A stretch of DNA of 64,000 nt, from NCBI GenBank assembly GCA_016841725.1, contig JAENYP010000002.1, positions 198,706 to 262,705 on the forward strand, in the 5' to 3' direction. A program made the translations under genes and the position numbers. Under the pieces are notes generated by a model, which saw only the letters and a list, made by a program, of their open reading frames with translations, was not told where the DNA came from and searched no databases. The stretch's first letter is position 1; every line of letters starts with the position of its first letter. This DNA is from Thermincola carboxydiphila. Lineage in GTDB: Bacteria; Bacillota; Thermincolia; Thermincolales; UBA2595. This document shows positions 44,870 to 53,625 of the stretch, piece after piece.

Positions 44870-45667
44870 TTATTCAGTTAAAAGTTTCTCCAGACCATAG
44901 GTCACTCCTTTCAGTTCTGCGACTCTTCTAACTGCCAGGATTACTCCCGGCATAAATGACTCTCTGCTGATGGAGTCGTGTCTTATGGTCAGAGTCTGAC
45001 CAAGCCCGCCAAAGATAACTTCCTGGTGGGCAACCAATCCCGGAAGACGGACACTGTGAATCCTCATCCCGTCATATTCCCCGCCCCTGACGCCCTGAAA
45101 TTTCTCCTCTTCATCAGGATGGCCCTGGCGGCATGTATCTCTGCTGCCCTTTATCAGTTCAGCTGTCTTAATTGCAGTTCCTGAAGGAGCATCCAGCTTC
45201 CGGTCATGGTGCAGTTCAATTATTTCAATATTTGGCAGGTATCGCGCTGCTTCTGCAGCAAATTTCATCATCAGCACCGCTCCAATAGCAAAATTAGGGG
45301 CTATAACGATACCAATTCCTGCCTCTCCAGCCATCCGGTTAATATCGGCAATATCCTCTGCAGACAACCCTGTTGTACCGACTACGGCATGCACGTGATG
45401 AGTCAGAACGGTATTAAGATTGGATCTGATATTATCCGGAGTGGTAAAGTCAATAACTATCTCTGCCCGGGTTTCCTCAATAACCCGTCCGAGGTTGCCG
45501 GTAACGGGCACCCCGCAGGGTTTTCCGGCTGCCAGCAGACCAATATCCTCTCCATGATTGTTTATATCCACAGCTCCTACAAGTGACAAATCACTTTCGC
45601 TCAGGACTGCTTTAACGACTTCCCGTCCCATCCTGCCGGCGGCTCCGGCCACGATTACTTTTAGCAT
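44870..45667 (-). CDS. dapB: 4-hydroxy-tetrahydrodipicolinate reductase
   Basis: DapB reduces the DapA product to tetrahydrodipicolinate with NAD(P)H. The 265-residue protein starts MLKVIVAGAAGRMGREV, the family's nucleotide-binding motif. It also has VGTTGLSAEDI, IAPNFAIGAVLMM, ELHHDRKLDAPSGTA with catalytic His/Lys, and the C-terminal LGQTLTIRHDSISRESF motif. An AGGAGG lies 12 nt before this ATG, a little far. The frame is open for another 51 codons upstream, but that sequence does not resemble DapB. It lies 81 nt upstream of dpaA. Confidence 0.95.
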   Translation of the reverse strand: MLKVIVAGAAGRMGREVVKAVLSESDLSLVGAVDINNHGEDIGLLAAGKPCGVPVTGNLGRVIEETRAEIVIDFTTPDNIRSNLNTVLTHHVHAVVGTTGLSAEDIADINRMAGEAGIGIVIAPNFAIGAVLMMKFAAEAARYLPNIEIIELHHDRKLDAPSGTAIKTAELIKGSRDTCRQGHPDEEEKFQGVRGGEYDGMRIHSVRLPGLVAHQEVIFGGLGQTLTIRHDSISRESFMPGVILAVRRVAELKGVTYGLEKLLTE

Positions 45668-45876
45668 GAGATATCCAGACCTCCTGTATGTTTCCAGAAC
45701 TGTACCGGTGAATTGGACAATAACTGACCAGTTTACACCAAATACCTTAAACTTTATTTTCTTATAAATGGGCTCAGATGTCAAGGGCGAAACATTGACT
45801 AACCTGTGCGAATATATCACCCAAGCCCTGGCAAACTAATATATATCAACCTATAAATACAGGGTGGTCACACTCA

Positions 45877-46656
45877 ATGAATGATAAGGGACATCAAGCT
45901 TTGGAATTTGCCGGCCTGGCAGGGGAACTGCTGCTGGAAAACGGCGCTGAAACACCCCGTGTTGAAGACACGGTACATAGGATATGTTCAACAGCAGGCC
46001 TTACGGAGATTGAGGTAATTGTATTTCCGACAGGTATTATCATAAATGCAATCTATGATAATGTCCGGGTTACACGAGCCAAAAGGATACACGCCAGGGA
46101 AACCAATCTCAACAAGATTTCCATTGTAAATGACGTTTCCCGGAAATATGCCTGTGGCAGGATTTCACTTGATGAGGGACTGGCCATTGCCCGGGAATTG
46201 GATACCGGTAAACCGGGCCGCAGGGTTTTTTGGGGTAACCTTGCCGCGGGAGGCATCGCTTCAGGCTCGGCCACAATCCTCCTGGGGGGATATTGGGCAG
46301 ATTTCCTTCCGGCTTTTATGGCAGCTGCCCTGGTTAGAGGTGTAATTGGAGTAACGGCATTTAACCTGGCATATGTGCTGCAGATTTTCCTGGCAGGGAT
46401 TTTTGCCGGGTTTTCCGGAAGCTTATTTGTTGACCTGGGTTTTGGTTATCATATGGATAAGATCATCGTGGGGGCGCTGCTCCCGCTTTATCCCGGCGTC
46501 ACCCTGACAAATGCGGTAAGGGATTTTATCTCCGGGGATCTGCTGTCCGGGACCCTGAGGATGGTCGAAGGGCTGCTTATTGCTGCAGCCCTTGCCAACG
46601 GGGTGGGGGCAGCCCTGTCCATGTATCATGGTTATCTCCGGGACTATTTGTTTTAA
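45877..46656 (+). CDS. ThrE-family threonine/serine exporter, N-terminal half (DUF1212)
   Basis: This is one half of a split ThrE-type exporter. The cytosolic domain at about 1-115 carries the family motifs LLENGAETPRVEDTV and VFPTGIIINAI plus an RVTRAKRIHARETNLNKI segment. Five hydrophobic helices follow, with LPLYPGVTLTNAVRDFISGD. The 259 residues match the larger subunit; the small DUF3815-type subunit is the next plus-strand gene, normally adjacent, but here separated by a 418-nt structured region. Amino-acid export is the known function of fused relatives; the substrate here is unknown. ATG with GGTGG upstream. Confidence 0.9.
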   Translation: MNDKGHQALEFAGLAGELLLENGAETPRVEDTVHRICSTAGLTEIEVIVFPTGIIINAIYDNVRVTRAKRIHARETNLNKISIVNDVSRKYACGRISLDEGLAIARELDTGKPGRRVFWGNLAAGGIASGSATILLGGYWADFLPAFMAAALVRGVIGVTAFNLAYVLQIFLAGIFAGFSGSLFVDLGFGYHMDKIIVGALLPLYPGVTLTNAVRDFISGDLLSGTLRMVEGLLIAAALANGVGAALSMYHGYLRDYLF

Positions 46657-46750
46657 ACTTTATGTTGGCTCCGGAAATAACCTGGCAGCATATGTTGACG
46701 CATTGTACCGATTTTCCGCACTGCTACCTATGAGTCTAAACTGCCAATCC

Positions 46751-46891
46751 CCGGCATCAGGACAGCGTCCCCGAACTCGATGGCTCATTGGGCTTGTCTC
46801 ACGGGGTAGCCGCCTCTCGTTTTGGCAGGCCAAAACTTCCCGGCGGCCTTCGCCTCTTCGGACATGCGGGGACTCCCTGCCCTGATGCCGG
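46751..46891. repeat. Nested four-tier inverted repeat
   Basis: Four stems are nested in order. CCGGCATCAGG (46751-46761) pairs with 46881-46891. GTCCCCG (46767-46773) pairs with 46867-46873. GCCGCC (46809-46814) pairs with GGCGGC (46842-46847). GTTTTGGC (46819-46826) pairs with GCCAAAAC (46829-46836). Together they form one long interrupted hairpin. Confidence 0.85.
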
Positions 46892-46926
46892 TGCTTTGCA
46901 GCAAGACTCATGACGGCGGCAGTGCC

Positions 46927-46960
46927 AGGAAAATCTTGTACAACACCTCACCATATTACA
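46927..46960. repeat. 34-nt repeat shared with 51768-51801
   Basis: The 34-nt segment differs from the second copy by one base. At this site only the right half of the hairpin seen at 51.7 kb is present; the left arm is replaced by unrelated sequence. Confidence 0.85.
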
Positions 46961-47074
46961 CGGGTCATTTCCGGGAGCATAAAATGAAGTAAAACAGAAA
47001 ATTCAAGGCGATAGACCTTGAACATAACGGGGGGGCTACCCCTTGAGACTTAATAAAGAGAAGGAGAAAATCGG

Positions 47075-47506
47075 ATGGTTATCAAAATGTTTCTGGCTTT
47101 CCTGACAACACTGTTCACAGGAATCACACTGCAGACTCCAAAATCTGCGCTGGTTACCGCAGGTCTAACCGGTATGTTTGGGTGGACGGTCTATAATATC
47201 ATGTTACAACTTAACTTTTCCACACTGTTTGCATCAGTCTCCGGCGCTATTGTTATTGGAGGCTTTGCGGAAATAATGTCCAGAATACAGAAACAGCCTG
47301 CTACCGTTTATATAGTATCAGGCATTATTCCTCTGGTGCCGGGTATTACCTCTTATGATGCGATGCTAAATTTTATTAACAGCCGCTATATTGAAGGAAT
47401 ATCACTGGCCTTCAAGGCCTTTCTGATTGCGGCATACCTGGCTGCAGGACTTGCCCTGGTACCGATTACAGTCCGCTTTTTACGACGCCGATTCGACAAA
47501 TTTTGA
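47075..47506 (+). CDS. ThrE-family threonine/serine exporter, C-terminal half (DUF3815)
   Basis: This 143-residue polytopic protein with four or five hydrophobic segments matches the small subunit of split ThrE exporters (ALVTAGLTGMFGWTVYNIML, AIVIGGFAEIMSR, the VSGIIPLVPGITSYDAML motif). It would pair with the DUF1212 protein encoded upstream to form a complete transporter. ATG with AAGGAG 8 nt upstream, so it can be translated independently despite the insert. It converges with the YlmC/YmxH gene, 14 nt away. Confidence 0.88.
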   Translation: MVIKMFLAFLTTLFTGITLQTPKSALVTAGLTGMFGWTVYNIMLQLNFSTLFASVSGAIVIGGFAEIMSRIQKQPATVYIVSGIIPLVPGITSYDAMLNFINSRYIEGISLAFKAFLIAAYLAAGLALVPITVRFLRRRFDKF

Positions 47507-47520
47507 ATGAAGTAAGAATA

Positions 47521-47799
47521 TTATCCGGGGTATCTGGTCAGGTTGGGTACTGTCCCGTCCAATTCAACAATTACCACTTCATTGCCAATCTTTTTTATTG
47601 ACTGCCAGGGAATAATAATGTGCTGCCGGTCCATCCACAAACTGAAAAGATTGTTTCTGCGGGGCAGTATTATCGATTGAATTTCACCGGTGTGGCAGTC
47701 GACTACCATATCAGCTTCACCAATCACTCCCAGCCTTGCCCCGTCTACCATATTAATAACCTCTTTCCCTTCAAGGTCACTCATTCTCAAATACCCCAA
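47521..47799 (-). CDS. YlmC/YmxH-family PRC-barrel sporulation protein
   Basis: This 92-residue PRC-barrel protein (RMSDLEGKEVINMVDGARLG, GEADMVVDCHTGEIQSIILP, IIIPWQSIKKIG) belongs to the YlmC/YmxH family. The family is conserved next to dpa and dut/M16 genes in spore formers; its molecular role is unknown. Start uncertain: TTG 47799 lies 8 nt after AGAGGG, while TTG 47790 aligns better with homologues that begin at the RMSDL segment. Confidence 0.87.
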   Translation of the reverse strand: MGYLRMSDLEGKEVINMVDGARLGVIGEADMVVDCHTGEIQSIILPRRNNLFSLWMDRQHIIIPWQSIKKIGNEVVIVELDGTVPNLTRYPG

Positions 47800-47933
47800 T
47801 CTTCACACCCTCTTCAAATAAAAATCGCCTGTCTCTGCTGACTTATCTGCAGAAAATTTGCCGAATTAAAAAGACACCCTCATATAATGTTTATTAGAGG
47901 GTGTCCCAGGCTATTCCATAGAATTGTTAAAAA

Positions 47934-48383
47934 TTATTTTCCCGTAGACCCAAAACCTCCTGAGCTTCTCAGGGTATCATCCAGGCTTTCCGTTTCTGCA
48001 AATTCGGCCCTGGCAAATTTATTAATCACCATCTGGGCAACCCGGTCCCCCCTGTTGATTTCGAACGGGGCATGTCCATGGTTTATCAGGATCAATCCTA
48101 TCTCACCTCTGTAATCAGAATCAATGGTCCCAGGTGTATTTACCATAGTAATGCCGTATTTTAACGCCAGGCCGCTCCTGGGTCTTATCTGCGCCTCATA
48201 GCCCTGTGGCAGCGCTAAACATAACCCTGTGGGGATTAGTTTTATCTCACCCGGCATTAAAACCTCTGTCTGCTCCACTGCGGCAAATAAGTCCATTCCG
48301 GCAGCCCCGGGAGTCATATACTGCGGCAAGGGCAGCCCCTTGCCGGCATCTGTTCTGCTAACATATACCCTGACCTTGTCCAT
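47934..48383 (-). CDS. dut: Deoxyuridine 5'-triphosphate nucleotidohydrolase
   Basis: dUTPase hydrolyses dUTP to dUMP, preventing uracil incorporation and feeding thymidylate synthesis. All five trimeric-dUTPase motifs are recognisable: [47 protein letters not shown], and the C-terminal [11 protein letters not shown] that closes over the active site. The ATG at 48383 with GGAGG 5 nt upstream gives 149 residues. The gene begins 12 nt after the M16 peptidase stop codon region and is probably co-transcribed with it. Confidence 0.96.
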   Translation of the reverse strand: MDKVRVYVSRTDAGKGLPLPQYMTPGAAGMDLFAAVEQTEVLMPGEIKLIPTGLCLALPQGYEAQIRPRSGLALKYGITMVNTPGTIDSDYRGEIGLILINHGHAPFEINRGDRVAQMVINKFARAEFAETESLDDTLRSSGGFGSTGK

Positions 48384-48394
48384 TTTTGCCTCCA

Positions 48395-49648
48395 TTAATC
48401 GATAGATACTCTAAGTTCTTTTTCATCCACTTCTGGGCCGACACAGGCTATAACAATATTATCACACCTGAAAAAGCTGTCTGCCAGCCTTTTTATGTCT
48501 TCAAAACCGACCTTATTAATTTTCTGCACTGTTTCTTCTACAGAAATAACACGGTTTACTGAAAGCTCAGATTTACCCAGCCGGGTCATCCTGTTGCTCA
48601 CATTTTCCAGTCCAAGAAGCACACTGCCCTTTAGTTGTTCCTTGGCCCTTGCCAGTTCTTCTGCGGTTATGCCTTCTTTCCTGACGCTTTTTAACTCCGC
48701 ACTTATCAGGGAGAGTACCTCCTTGAGGTTGTTCCGGCTGAGTCCGGCATATATGGAAAAAAGACCGGCATCCCTGTATGAACTATGATAGGTAAAAATA
48801 GAATAAGCCAATCCCCGTTCTTCCCTGACCTCCTGGAACAAGCGGGAACTTATCCCCCCTCCCAGAGCGCTGTTAATCAGGTGTAAGACATAAATATCGT
48901 CATGCTCCATTGGCAGTCCGGGGGTCCCTACACACAGGTGTACCTGTTCGGTATCCTTCTTTTTCGTGCTTATCCGGCATTCAGTCACCGGCTGAGAGTA
49001 TATTCTCTCTCTGGTACAGGTTTTAATCGTCCCAAACAGAGGAGCCAGTTTGGCGACAATTTGCTCATGTTTGATATTCCCGGCTACAGCAACCACGAGA
49101 GAATCCGGTGCATAATTTTCGTCCCTGAATTTAAGCAGCTTTGCTCTGTCTATAGTCCTGATTATCTCTTCAGTACCGATGACAGACCTGCCCAGTGCAT
49201 GACCGGTCCACAGGGTACTGGTAAAAATATCATGTACCAGTTCATCGGGTGTATCCTCATACATTTTTATTTCTTCAATGATAACATTCTTCTCTTTGTC
49301 AATATCTTCTTCCCTGAAAAGGGAATTAAAATACATGTCACTGAGCAGGTCTACTGCTACATCGATATGCTCGTCCAGGACCTTGGCATAATAACAGGTA
49401 TACTCCTTGGACGTAAAGGCATTAAGCTGCCCACCCACTGCATCAAGAGCCTCCGCAATACCCTTGGCTGTCCTTTTGGCAGTGCCTTTAAACATCATGT
49501 GCTCAATAAAGTGAGCAATACCATTATTACTCTCATTTTCATCCCTGGAACCCGCGCCCACCCAAAGACCCATGGAAACAGACCTTACATAAGGAATTTC
49601 TTCAGTTACTATTCTTACTCCGTTTGCTAATGTCTCTTTTTTATACAC
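48395..49648 (-). CDS. M16-family zinc metallopeptidase
   Basis: This pitrilysin-type processing peptidase (MPP/YmxG-like) of 417 residues has the inverted zinc motif HFIEH (His46, Glu49, His50) and a distal Glu in [13 protein letters not shown]. The C-terminal M16 half has [23 protein letters not shown]. There is no signal peptide, so it is probably cytosolic. GTG at 49648 has GGGGAGG 9 nt upstream; an upstream in-frame start would add 11 residues with no homology. This peptidase is regularly encoded beside pnp, dut and dpa genes in Firmicutes. The substrate is unknown. Confidence 0.92.
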   Translation of the reverse strand: MYKKETLANGVRIVTEEIPYVRSVSMGLWVGAGSRDENESNNGIAHFIEHMMFKGTAKRTAKGIAEALDAVGGQLNAFTSKEYTCYYAKVLDEHIDVAVDLLSDMYFNSLFREEDIDKEKNVIIEEIKMYEDTPDELVHDIFTSTLWTGHALGRSVIGTEEIIRTIDRAKLLKFRDENYAPDSLVVAVAGNIKHEQIVAKLAPLFGTIKTCTRERIYSQPVTECRISTKKKDTEQVHLCVGTPGLPMEHDDIYVLHLINSALGGGISSRLFQEVREERGLAYSIFTYHSSYRDAGLFSIYAGLSRNNLKEVLSLISAELKSVRKEGITAEELARAKEQLKGSVLLGLENVSNRMTRLGKSELSVNRVISVEETVQKINKVGFEDIKRLADSFFRCDNIVIACVGPEVDEKELRVSID

Positions 49649-49765
49649 TAATAATGTCCTCCCCTTAAACGACGATGTCAAACGTATAGATATCTGTTTA
49701 AAATTCGAGACATTTATCGAAAATCCTCCATGATAATCGGAAAATCGAGTTGGAATGTTGCCCCA

Positions 49766-50896
49766 TTATATCAGCAATGACTTTAGCCAGCCGGTTAATC
49801 TATGCCAGGGCTGTTGTCTTTTTACTTCACACCCGGCAATAAGGTTAACTTTTCCCGTGTAACTGTCATTGATATAATAACTTACAAAACCGATAACCTC
49901 TCCTTTTTTCAGAGGGGCCGGGGGGTAAGTCCTGATTTCAGGCCTTATTTCCAGGGCCCCGGAATCATCGGATGGTATAAGTATCCCCAGGTCAGATTCG
50001 TACAGAACCGGAAACTCTTCCTGGACACCGTTTTGAACCTGCAGCATCCTGTACTGTTCCCCGGCCACTGCCACCTGGGAGTATTCATACTGATTGAATC
50101 CATACTCAAAAAGCCTGATACAGTCACCCCACCTGTCCCCGCTATGCAGCACCACAGCTATCAGCCGCCGGTTATCCTTGCTGGCTGAAGCAATCAGGCA
50201 CTTTCCGGCAGCATCTGTAGTGCCTGTTTTGACACCATCTGCCCATAAATAACTCCAGAGGAGCTTGTTGGTATTATGCAGTTTCCGGTCCCACTCCTGG
50301 CCAGGCCAGTCGATAACTTTATCTCTGGTTTCGACAATCTCGGAAAACTTCTCATTTTCCAGGGCATGCCGCGCAATGACGGCAAGGTCATAAGCACACG
50401 TATAATGTTCCTCATCCGGCAGACCGTGGGGATTGGTAAAATGCGTGTTCAGTGTGCCCATAGCTAAAGCTCTAATGTTCATCAGTTGGGCAAACCTGTC
50501 GACACTGCCGGCAATATGCTCAGCAATAGCCACACAGGCATCATTACCTGATTTCATCAGGGCTCCGTAAAGCAGGTCAGACAGGGTGAGGGTCTCACCT
50601 TCAGAAAGATATATACTGGACCCTTCTGTTCCTGCTGCCCTTTCACTGACTTTCACCATGTCTTTAAGGCTGCCGGTCTCAATAGCTGTTAAAGCAGTCA
50701 ACACCTTTGTGGTACTGGCAGGAGGCCTTTTTTTGAAGGGTTCTTTAGCAAACAAAACCTGCCCTGTCCTGGCATCCATTAGTATTGCCGCATCAGCCGA
50801 TATTCCGGTAATTTCCGCTGCCGGCGCCTCCGAAGTGATGCCAAAAAAGAAAATCACAACCAAAATCGTTATTATTATTTTCAGGGGTTTAGCCAA
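49766..50896 (-). CDS. D-alanyl-D-alanine carboxypeptidase (DacF/DacB type, S11)
   Basis: This penicillin-binding protein trims the terminal D-Ala from peptidoglycan stem peptides and sets crosslinking, in spore formers often of the cortex. A signal peptide (residues 1-27, ending APAA) precedes the catalytic domain. Catalytic motifs are SxxK (Ser61-Lys64 in PASTTK), SGN (116-118) and KTGTTDAAGK near 220. A C-terminal PBP5-type beta domain (from about 285) and a short amphipathic tail (RLTGWLKSLLI) likely anchor it to the membrane. TTG start with GGAGAG 6 nt upstream. It lies 12 nt after the PdaB-like gene. Confidence 0.92.
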   Translation of the reverse strand: MAKPLKIIITILVVIFFFGITSEAPAAEITGISADAAILMDARTGQVLFAKEPFKKRPPASTTKVLTALTAIETGSLKDMVKVSERAAGTEGSSIYLSEGETLTLSDLLYGALMKSGNDACVAIAEHIAGSVDRFAQLMNIRALAMGTLNTHFTNPHGLPDEEHYTCAYDLAVIARHALENEKFSEIVETRDKVIDWPGQEWDRKLHNTNKLLWSYLWADGVKTGTTDAAGKCLIASASKDNRRLIAVVLHSGDRWGDCIRLFEYGFNQYEYSQVAVAGEQYRMLQVQNGVQEEFPVLYESDLGILIPSDDSGALEIRPEIRTYPPAPLKKGEVIGFVSYYINDSYTGKVNLIAGCEVKRQQPWHRLTGWLKSLLI

Positions 50897-50908
50897 ACTG
50901 CTCTCTCC

Positions 50909-51628
50909 TTACTTAATGCCCAGGACATCGGAAACGGTGGTCAGTTGATATCCCTTTTCTTTTAATGCGGCGATTATTGAAGGAAGCGCTTTTACCGTGG
51001 GGTCGGTGGGATGCATCAAGACTATAGCGCCATTATGTGCCTTTTCGGTTACCCTTTTAACGATAGTATCCGGTGCCGGCCGCTCCCAGTCAATAGTATC
51101 TATACTCCAGAGAATTGTGCGGCAGCCGCTCTCCCCGGCAGCTTCCAGTACGGTCTTGTTGAATTCACCATATGGAGGGGCATACAGGCGTGTTCTTACT
51201 TTGGTAAGTTCATAAACTGCTTCGTCTGTTTTTTTTATTTCACTGATGTTTTCCGATTTGGATATAAAGGTCGGGTGTGGGTGGGAATAACTGTGGTTCC
51301 CTAATTCATGGTTTTTGGCAATCTCTTTTGTCAGGTCAGGAAAATCCTCAACCCATTTACCCCCCATAAAAAAAGTCATCGAGACATTGTTTTTTTTTAA
51401 AATTTCCAGCATCCCGGGAATATACTCCTCACCCCAGACCACATTACAGGTCAGGGCAATCTTTTTCTGGTCTGTGCTGCCTTGGTAAATCGGGTCGAAG
51501 TTGCTGATGGCGGGTTTCCAGAGATTATACTGGACCACCTTGAACAAAAGCAGTATAAATAACACTGCCAGCAAAACAGTGATGCCCCTCCTGACCAGGT
51601 AATTAAAGTTCAAATAATATATCCTCAA
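50909..51628 (-). CDS. PdaB/YlxY-like polysaccharide deacetylase-fold protein with altered metal site
   Basis: This 239-residue membrane-anchored protein has a signal anchor at about 15-33 and a NodB-fold domain. The second metal motif HSYSHPH (His112, His116), YAPPYGEFN and LWSIDTIDW are intact. The first motif, TFDDG or FDAAWGNE in active enzymes, reads TCNVVWGEE (60-68), so the catalytic-base Asp is Asn62. It may be a non-catalytic or divergent spore-wall protein. TTG start with GGAGGG 6 nt upstream. It is encoded directly before the DacF-type carboxypeptidase, suggesting a joint role in cortex or cell-wall modification. Confidence 0.88.
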   Translation of the reverse strand: MRIYYLNFNYLVRRGITVLLAVLFILLLFKVVQYNLWKPAISNFDPIYQGSTDQKKIALTCNVVWGEEYIPGMLEILKKNNVSMTFFMGGKWVEDFPDLTKEIAKNHELGNHSYSHPHPTFISKSENISEIKKTDEAVYELTKVRTRLYAPPYGEFNKTVLEAAGESGCRTILWSIDTIDWERPAPDTIVKRVTEKAHNGAIVLMHPTDPTVKALPSIIAALKEKGYQLTTVSDVLGIK

Positions 51629-51746
51629 CCCAATCCCTCCGTCCGAACCAAGTCTCTAATTAACCACCTTTTGCTATTAATGTTTATTCACTGTCCCATC
51701 CATATATTCTCACTAATCCAGCAGTCAGCCGGAAATGGATTGCATA

Positions 51747-51798
51747 AATATAGTGAGGTATGGTGCAAGGAAAACCTTGTACAACACCTCACCATATT
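51747..51798. repeat. 24-bp imperfect hairpin with AAAA loop
   Basis: The left arm 51747-51770 and right arm 51775-51798 pair over 24 positions with four substitutions, enclosing AAAA. The right arm is within the 34-nt sequence repeated at 46927-46960. Confidence 0.8.
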
Positions 51799-51913
51799 AC
51801 ATTAAGCCATTTTCGGGGCCGCTGGCAGAAAAAACATCAATTATGGGCATTTCCTATGCTTATGGAAAAACATACCGCTTTATTTGATGAAACTAAAAAT
51901 GAGAATTAGGATA

Positions 51914-52024
51914 GGGGTAGATGTGTTCCGCAAGGCGGAGTCTGTCGTCAACCGGTCCAAACCCGCCTTGGTGGGTTTGGGTAACCGGTTGAGACGTTGC
52001 CCGCCGGAGGAATACATCTACCCC
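51914..52024. repeat. Palindromic intergenic element, copy 2 (111 nt)
   Basis: This is the longest copy. The terminal stem GGGGTAGATGT/ACATCTACCCC encloses an inner arm in which AACCGGT-flanked sequences pair (CCAAACCC with GGGTTTGG, GCC/GGT loop). It lies 28 nt after the GH18 stop codon. The ends match copy 1, and the left half matches copy 3. Confidence 0.85.
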
Positions 52025-52051
52025 TATTTAAAGTTCACCTTCAGCTTCCAT

Positions 52052-53191
52052 TCAAACAAGCTTTTCCTCGACCTTTTCCCAGAATCCCCAGGACTCGAAT
52101 CCCAGCCGCCACAGGGCAACCCCTTTAAGGTCATGTTCTTTAACAAGATTCAGCTTAAAGACAGCGCTCTCAGGACTTTCAAACCAGACCACATGCTTTT
52201 GGCCATTTTCCCAGTAATAAAAATAGGGGGTTTGGGAATAGTCGTCCCATTCAATGACAGCGCCGTATTTTTCTGCCAGCGCCAGAGCGCTGTTGGCCGG
52301 GACAGCCTTATAGCCCCCCTTGCCCACAATCCAGTCATAACCGTAATTACCTATACCTAAAAGGATTTTATCCTTTGGGATCACCCCAGATGAATAGGTA
52401 ACCACATTTTCTACCCATGGAGCTGACGCCACAGGCCCCGGTTCTCCGCCAACCCAGTGTTCATCATAAGACATTAACATAATCCGGTCTGCCACACTGC
52501 CGAGATATTGGTAGTCAAATGCCCCGCTCCATCCATCGATGGTATTGTCACGTGTTTTTGCCGGGACAGATATGGTAACCATAAATCCCTCTGGCGCAAG
52601 TTTTTCCCTGAGCAGGGTCATAAACTCATTAAGAGCCTGGCGGTCCCCTGGAGGAACATTCTCAAAATCAATATTAACCCCGTCAAAGTCATTAGAAACC
52701 AAGGTTGTGTATATACTGTCAACTGTTTTGGCCCGCAGTTGGGGACTTGATAATACATTATGTATTAAGGTCCGGTCAAAACCTGATTTTGTAAGGTTAT
52801 GAACCAGGGCATAAATTTCGGTATCATTCGCCTTGGCTGTTTCCAACGCTTCTTTGGGGGTCTCTCCTGTTATTTGACCCGAGGAGGTTAATGTGTAGGA
52901 AAAAGTGGCAACACCGGTGATTCTTCCGATATTGTTTTCAAGAGACCTTTGTGACAGGGTATCAGTGGCCCAGTCCTTGGTGTAGTATCCCAAAACCTCT
53001 TTGTCGTTGTTTGTCCGCAAGTACCGGTCATTCCATTCCCGGACCAGGTTTATAAATCCTTTGCCTTTGGCAGCGCTGCTGCATGACTGTGGTGCGGCCC
53101 AGGTAATTTGCGGCGTAATTAAAAATAGTATACTGAATATCAGGGCATAACTGACTGTGGAAAAAATTCTTTTCTTTTTATTTCGGTGCAT
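52052..53191 (-). CDS. GH18-family spore-type glycosidase (SleL/YaaH-like, no LysM)
   Basis: This exported glycoside hydrolase family 18 enzyme has a signal peptide at residues 1-33 (cleavage near WAA). The active-site motif DGVNIDFE is at 170-177, with Glu177 the likely acid/base. Further motifs are RIMLMSYDEHW and KGVALWRLGFESWGFWE. It resembles the catalytic part of SleL/YaaH N-acetylglucosaminidases, which degrade spore cortex fragments, but has no visible LysM repeats. An insoluble-polysaccharide chitinase role is the alternative. ATG start. It is flanked by two palindromic elements and lies next to sleB, consistent with a germination or cortex-lysis role. Confidence 0.9.
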   Translation of the reverse strand: MHRNKKKRIFSTVSYALIFSILFLITPQITWAAPQSCSSAAKGKGFINLVREWNDRYLRTNNDKEVLGYYTKDWATDTLSQRSLENNIGRITGVATFSYTLTSSGQITGETPKEALETAKANDTEIYALVHNLTKSGFDRTLIHNVLSSPQLRAKTVDSIYTTLVSNDFDGVNIDFENVPPGDRQALNEFMTLLREKLAPEGFMVTISVPAKTRDNTIDGWSGAFDYQYLGSVADRIMLMSYDEHWVGGEPGPVASAPWVENVVTYSSGVIPKDKILLGIGNYGYDWIVGKGGYKAVPANSALALAEKYGAVIEWDDYSQTPYFYYWENGQKHVVWFESPESAVFKLNLVKEHDLKGVALWRLGFESWGFWEKVEEKLV

Positions 53192-53625
53192 TTTGTTCCC
53201 CTTTCTGCCTTTTACGTCAATCTATTCAATTATAGTGGCTGATAAGGGGATGGACAATCTCAGGATTGTATTCTGCTGTTAACCTCATGAATAAGAAATT
53301 TAATTTTAAAAAACCCCCATTTAAAAACACCCATTTTCTCATTAGTGGAAATAAAAACCACAAAACTCGGCCGCTCGACTGTTAAAACCCCAGTCATACC
53401 GGCATTTTAGGCATTTTCTTGATGCTTGGGAACTTTTTATCCAATTTATGGCGGCATATTAGCTGCTGTTACAGGCTGCTGACAAAGTCAGTAATTTTGA
53501 GCCTGAAATGCTATTAAGACAGGGGTAGATGTGTTCCGGAGGGCAGAGTCTGTCGTCCGACCGGCCCGAGGAATTAATCTACCCCTGTCTATATAAGCTG
53601 TGGCGGTATATTGAATACCGCCTGT
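53192..53625. other. Intergenic region between sleB and the GH18 gene (434 nt, non-coding)
   Basis: It contains copy 3 of the palindromic element close to sleB. The rest (53192-53520) has no open frame with a ribosome-binding site and no further repeat that I could recognise. The GH18 promoter must lie here. Confidence 0.65.
53522..53585. repeat. Palindromic intergenic element, copy 3 (64 nt)
   Basis: It has the same GGGGTAGATG start and CTACCCC end as the other copies, and shares the GAGTCTGTCGTC segment with copy 2. It lies 41 nt after the sleB stop codon. The right arm has ATTAATCTACCCC, so the terminal stem is less perfect. Confidence 0.8.

Larger units (their letters stand above)
46657..47074. 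other. Structured non-coding insert between the two ThrE subunit genes (418 nt)
   Basis: No gene is supported. The region contains a nested 141-nt inverted repeat, then a 34-nt segment also found at 51.8 kb, then a small TTCAAGG/CCTTGAA hairpin. Last comes the AAGGAG ribosome-binding site of the downstream gene. It may be a non-autonomous mobile palindrome or an RNA element in the exporter transcript. Confidence 0.7.
51629..52051. other. Intergenic region with two hairpin elements (423 nt, non-coding)
   Basis: No gene is visible. The region contains a 24-bp imperfect hairpin whose right arm recurs at 46.9 kb, and the longest copy of the palindromic element. Both lie between the GH18 gene and the PdaB-like gene. 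Confidence 0.75.

Noticed and set aside
44870..45820. 51-codon N-terminal extension of DapB
   Set aside because: The extension does not resemble DapB, and an AGGAGG precedes the internal ATG at 45667 that begins the conserved nucleotide-binding motif.
46580..46885. 101-codon open frame reaching into the ThrE insert
   Set aside because: It starts inside the first ThrE gene in another frame and ends in the nested hairpin; no ribosome-binding site and no protein-like pattern.
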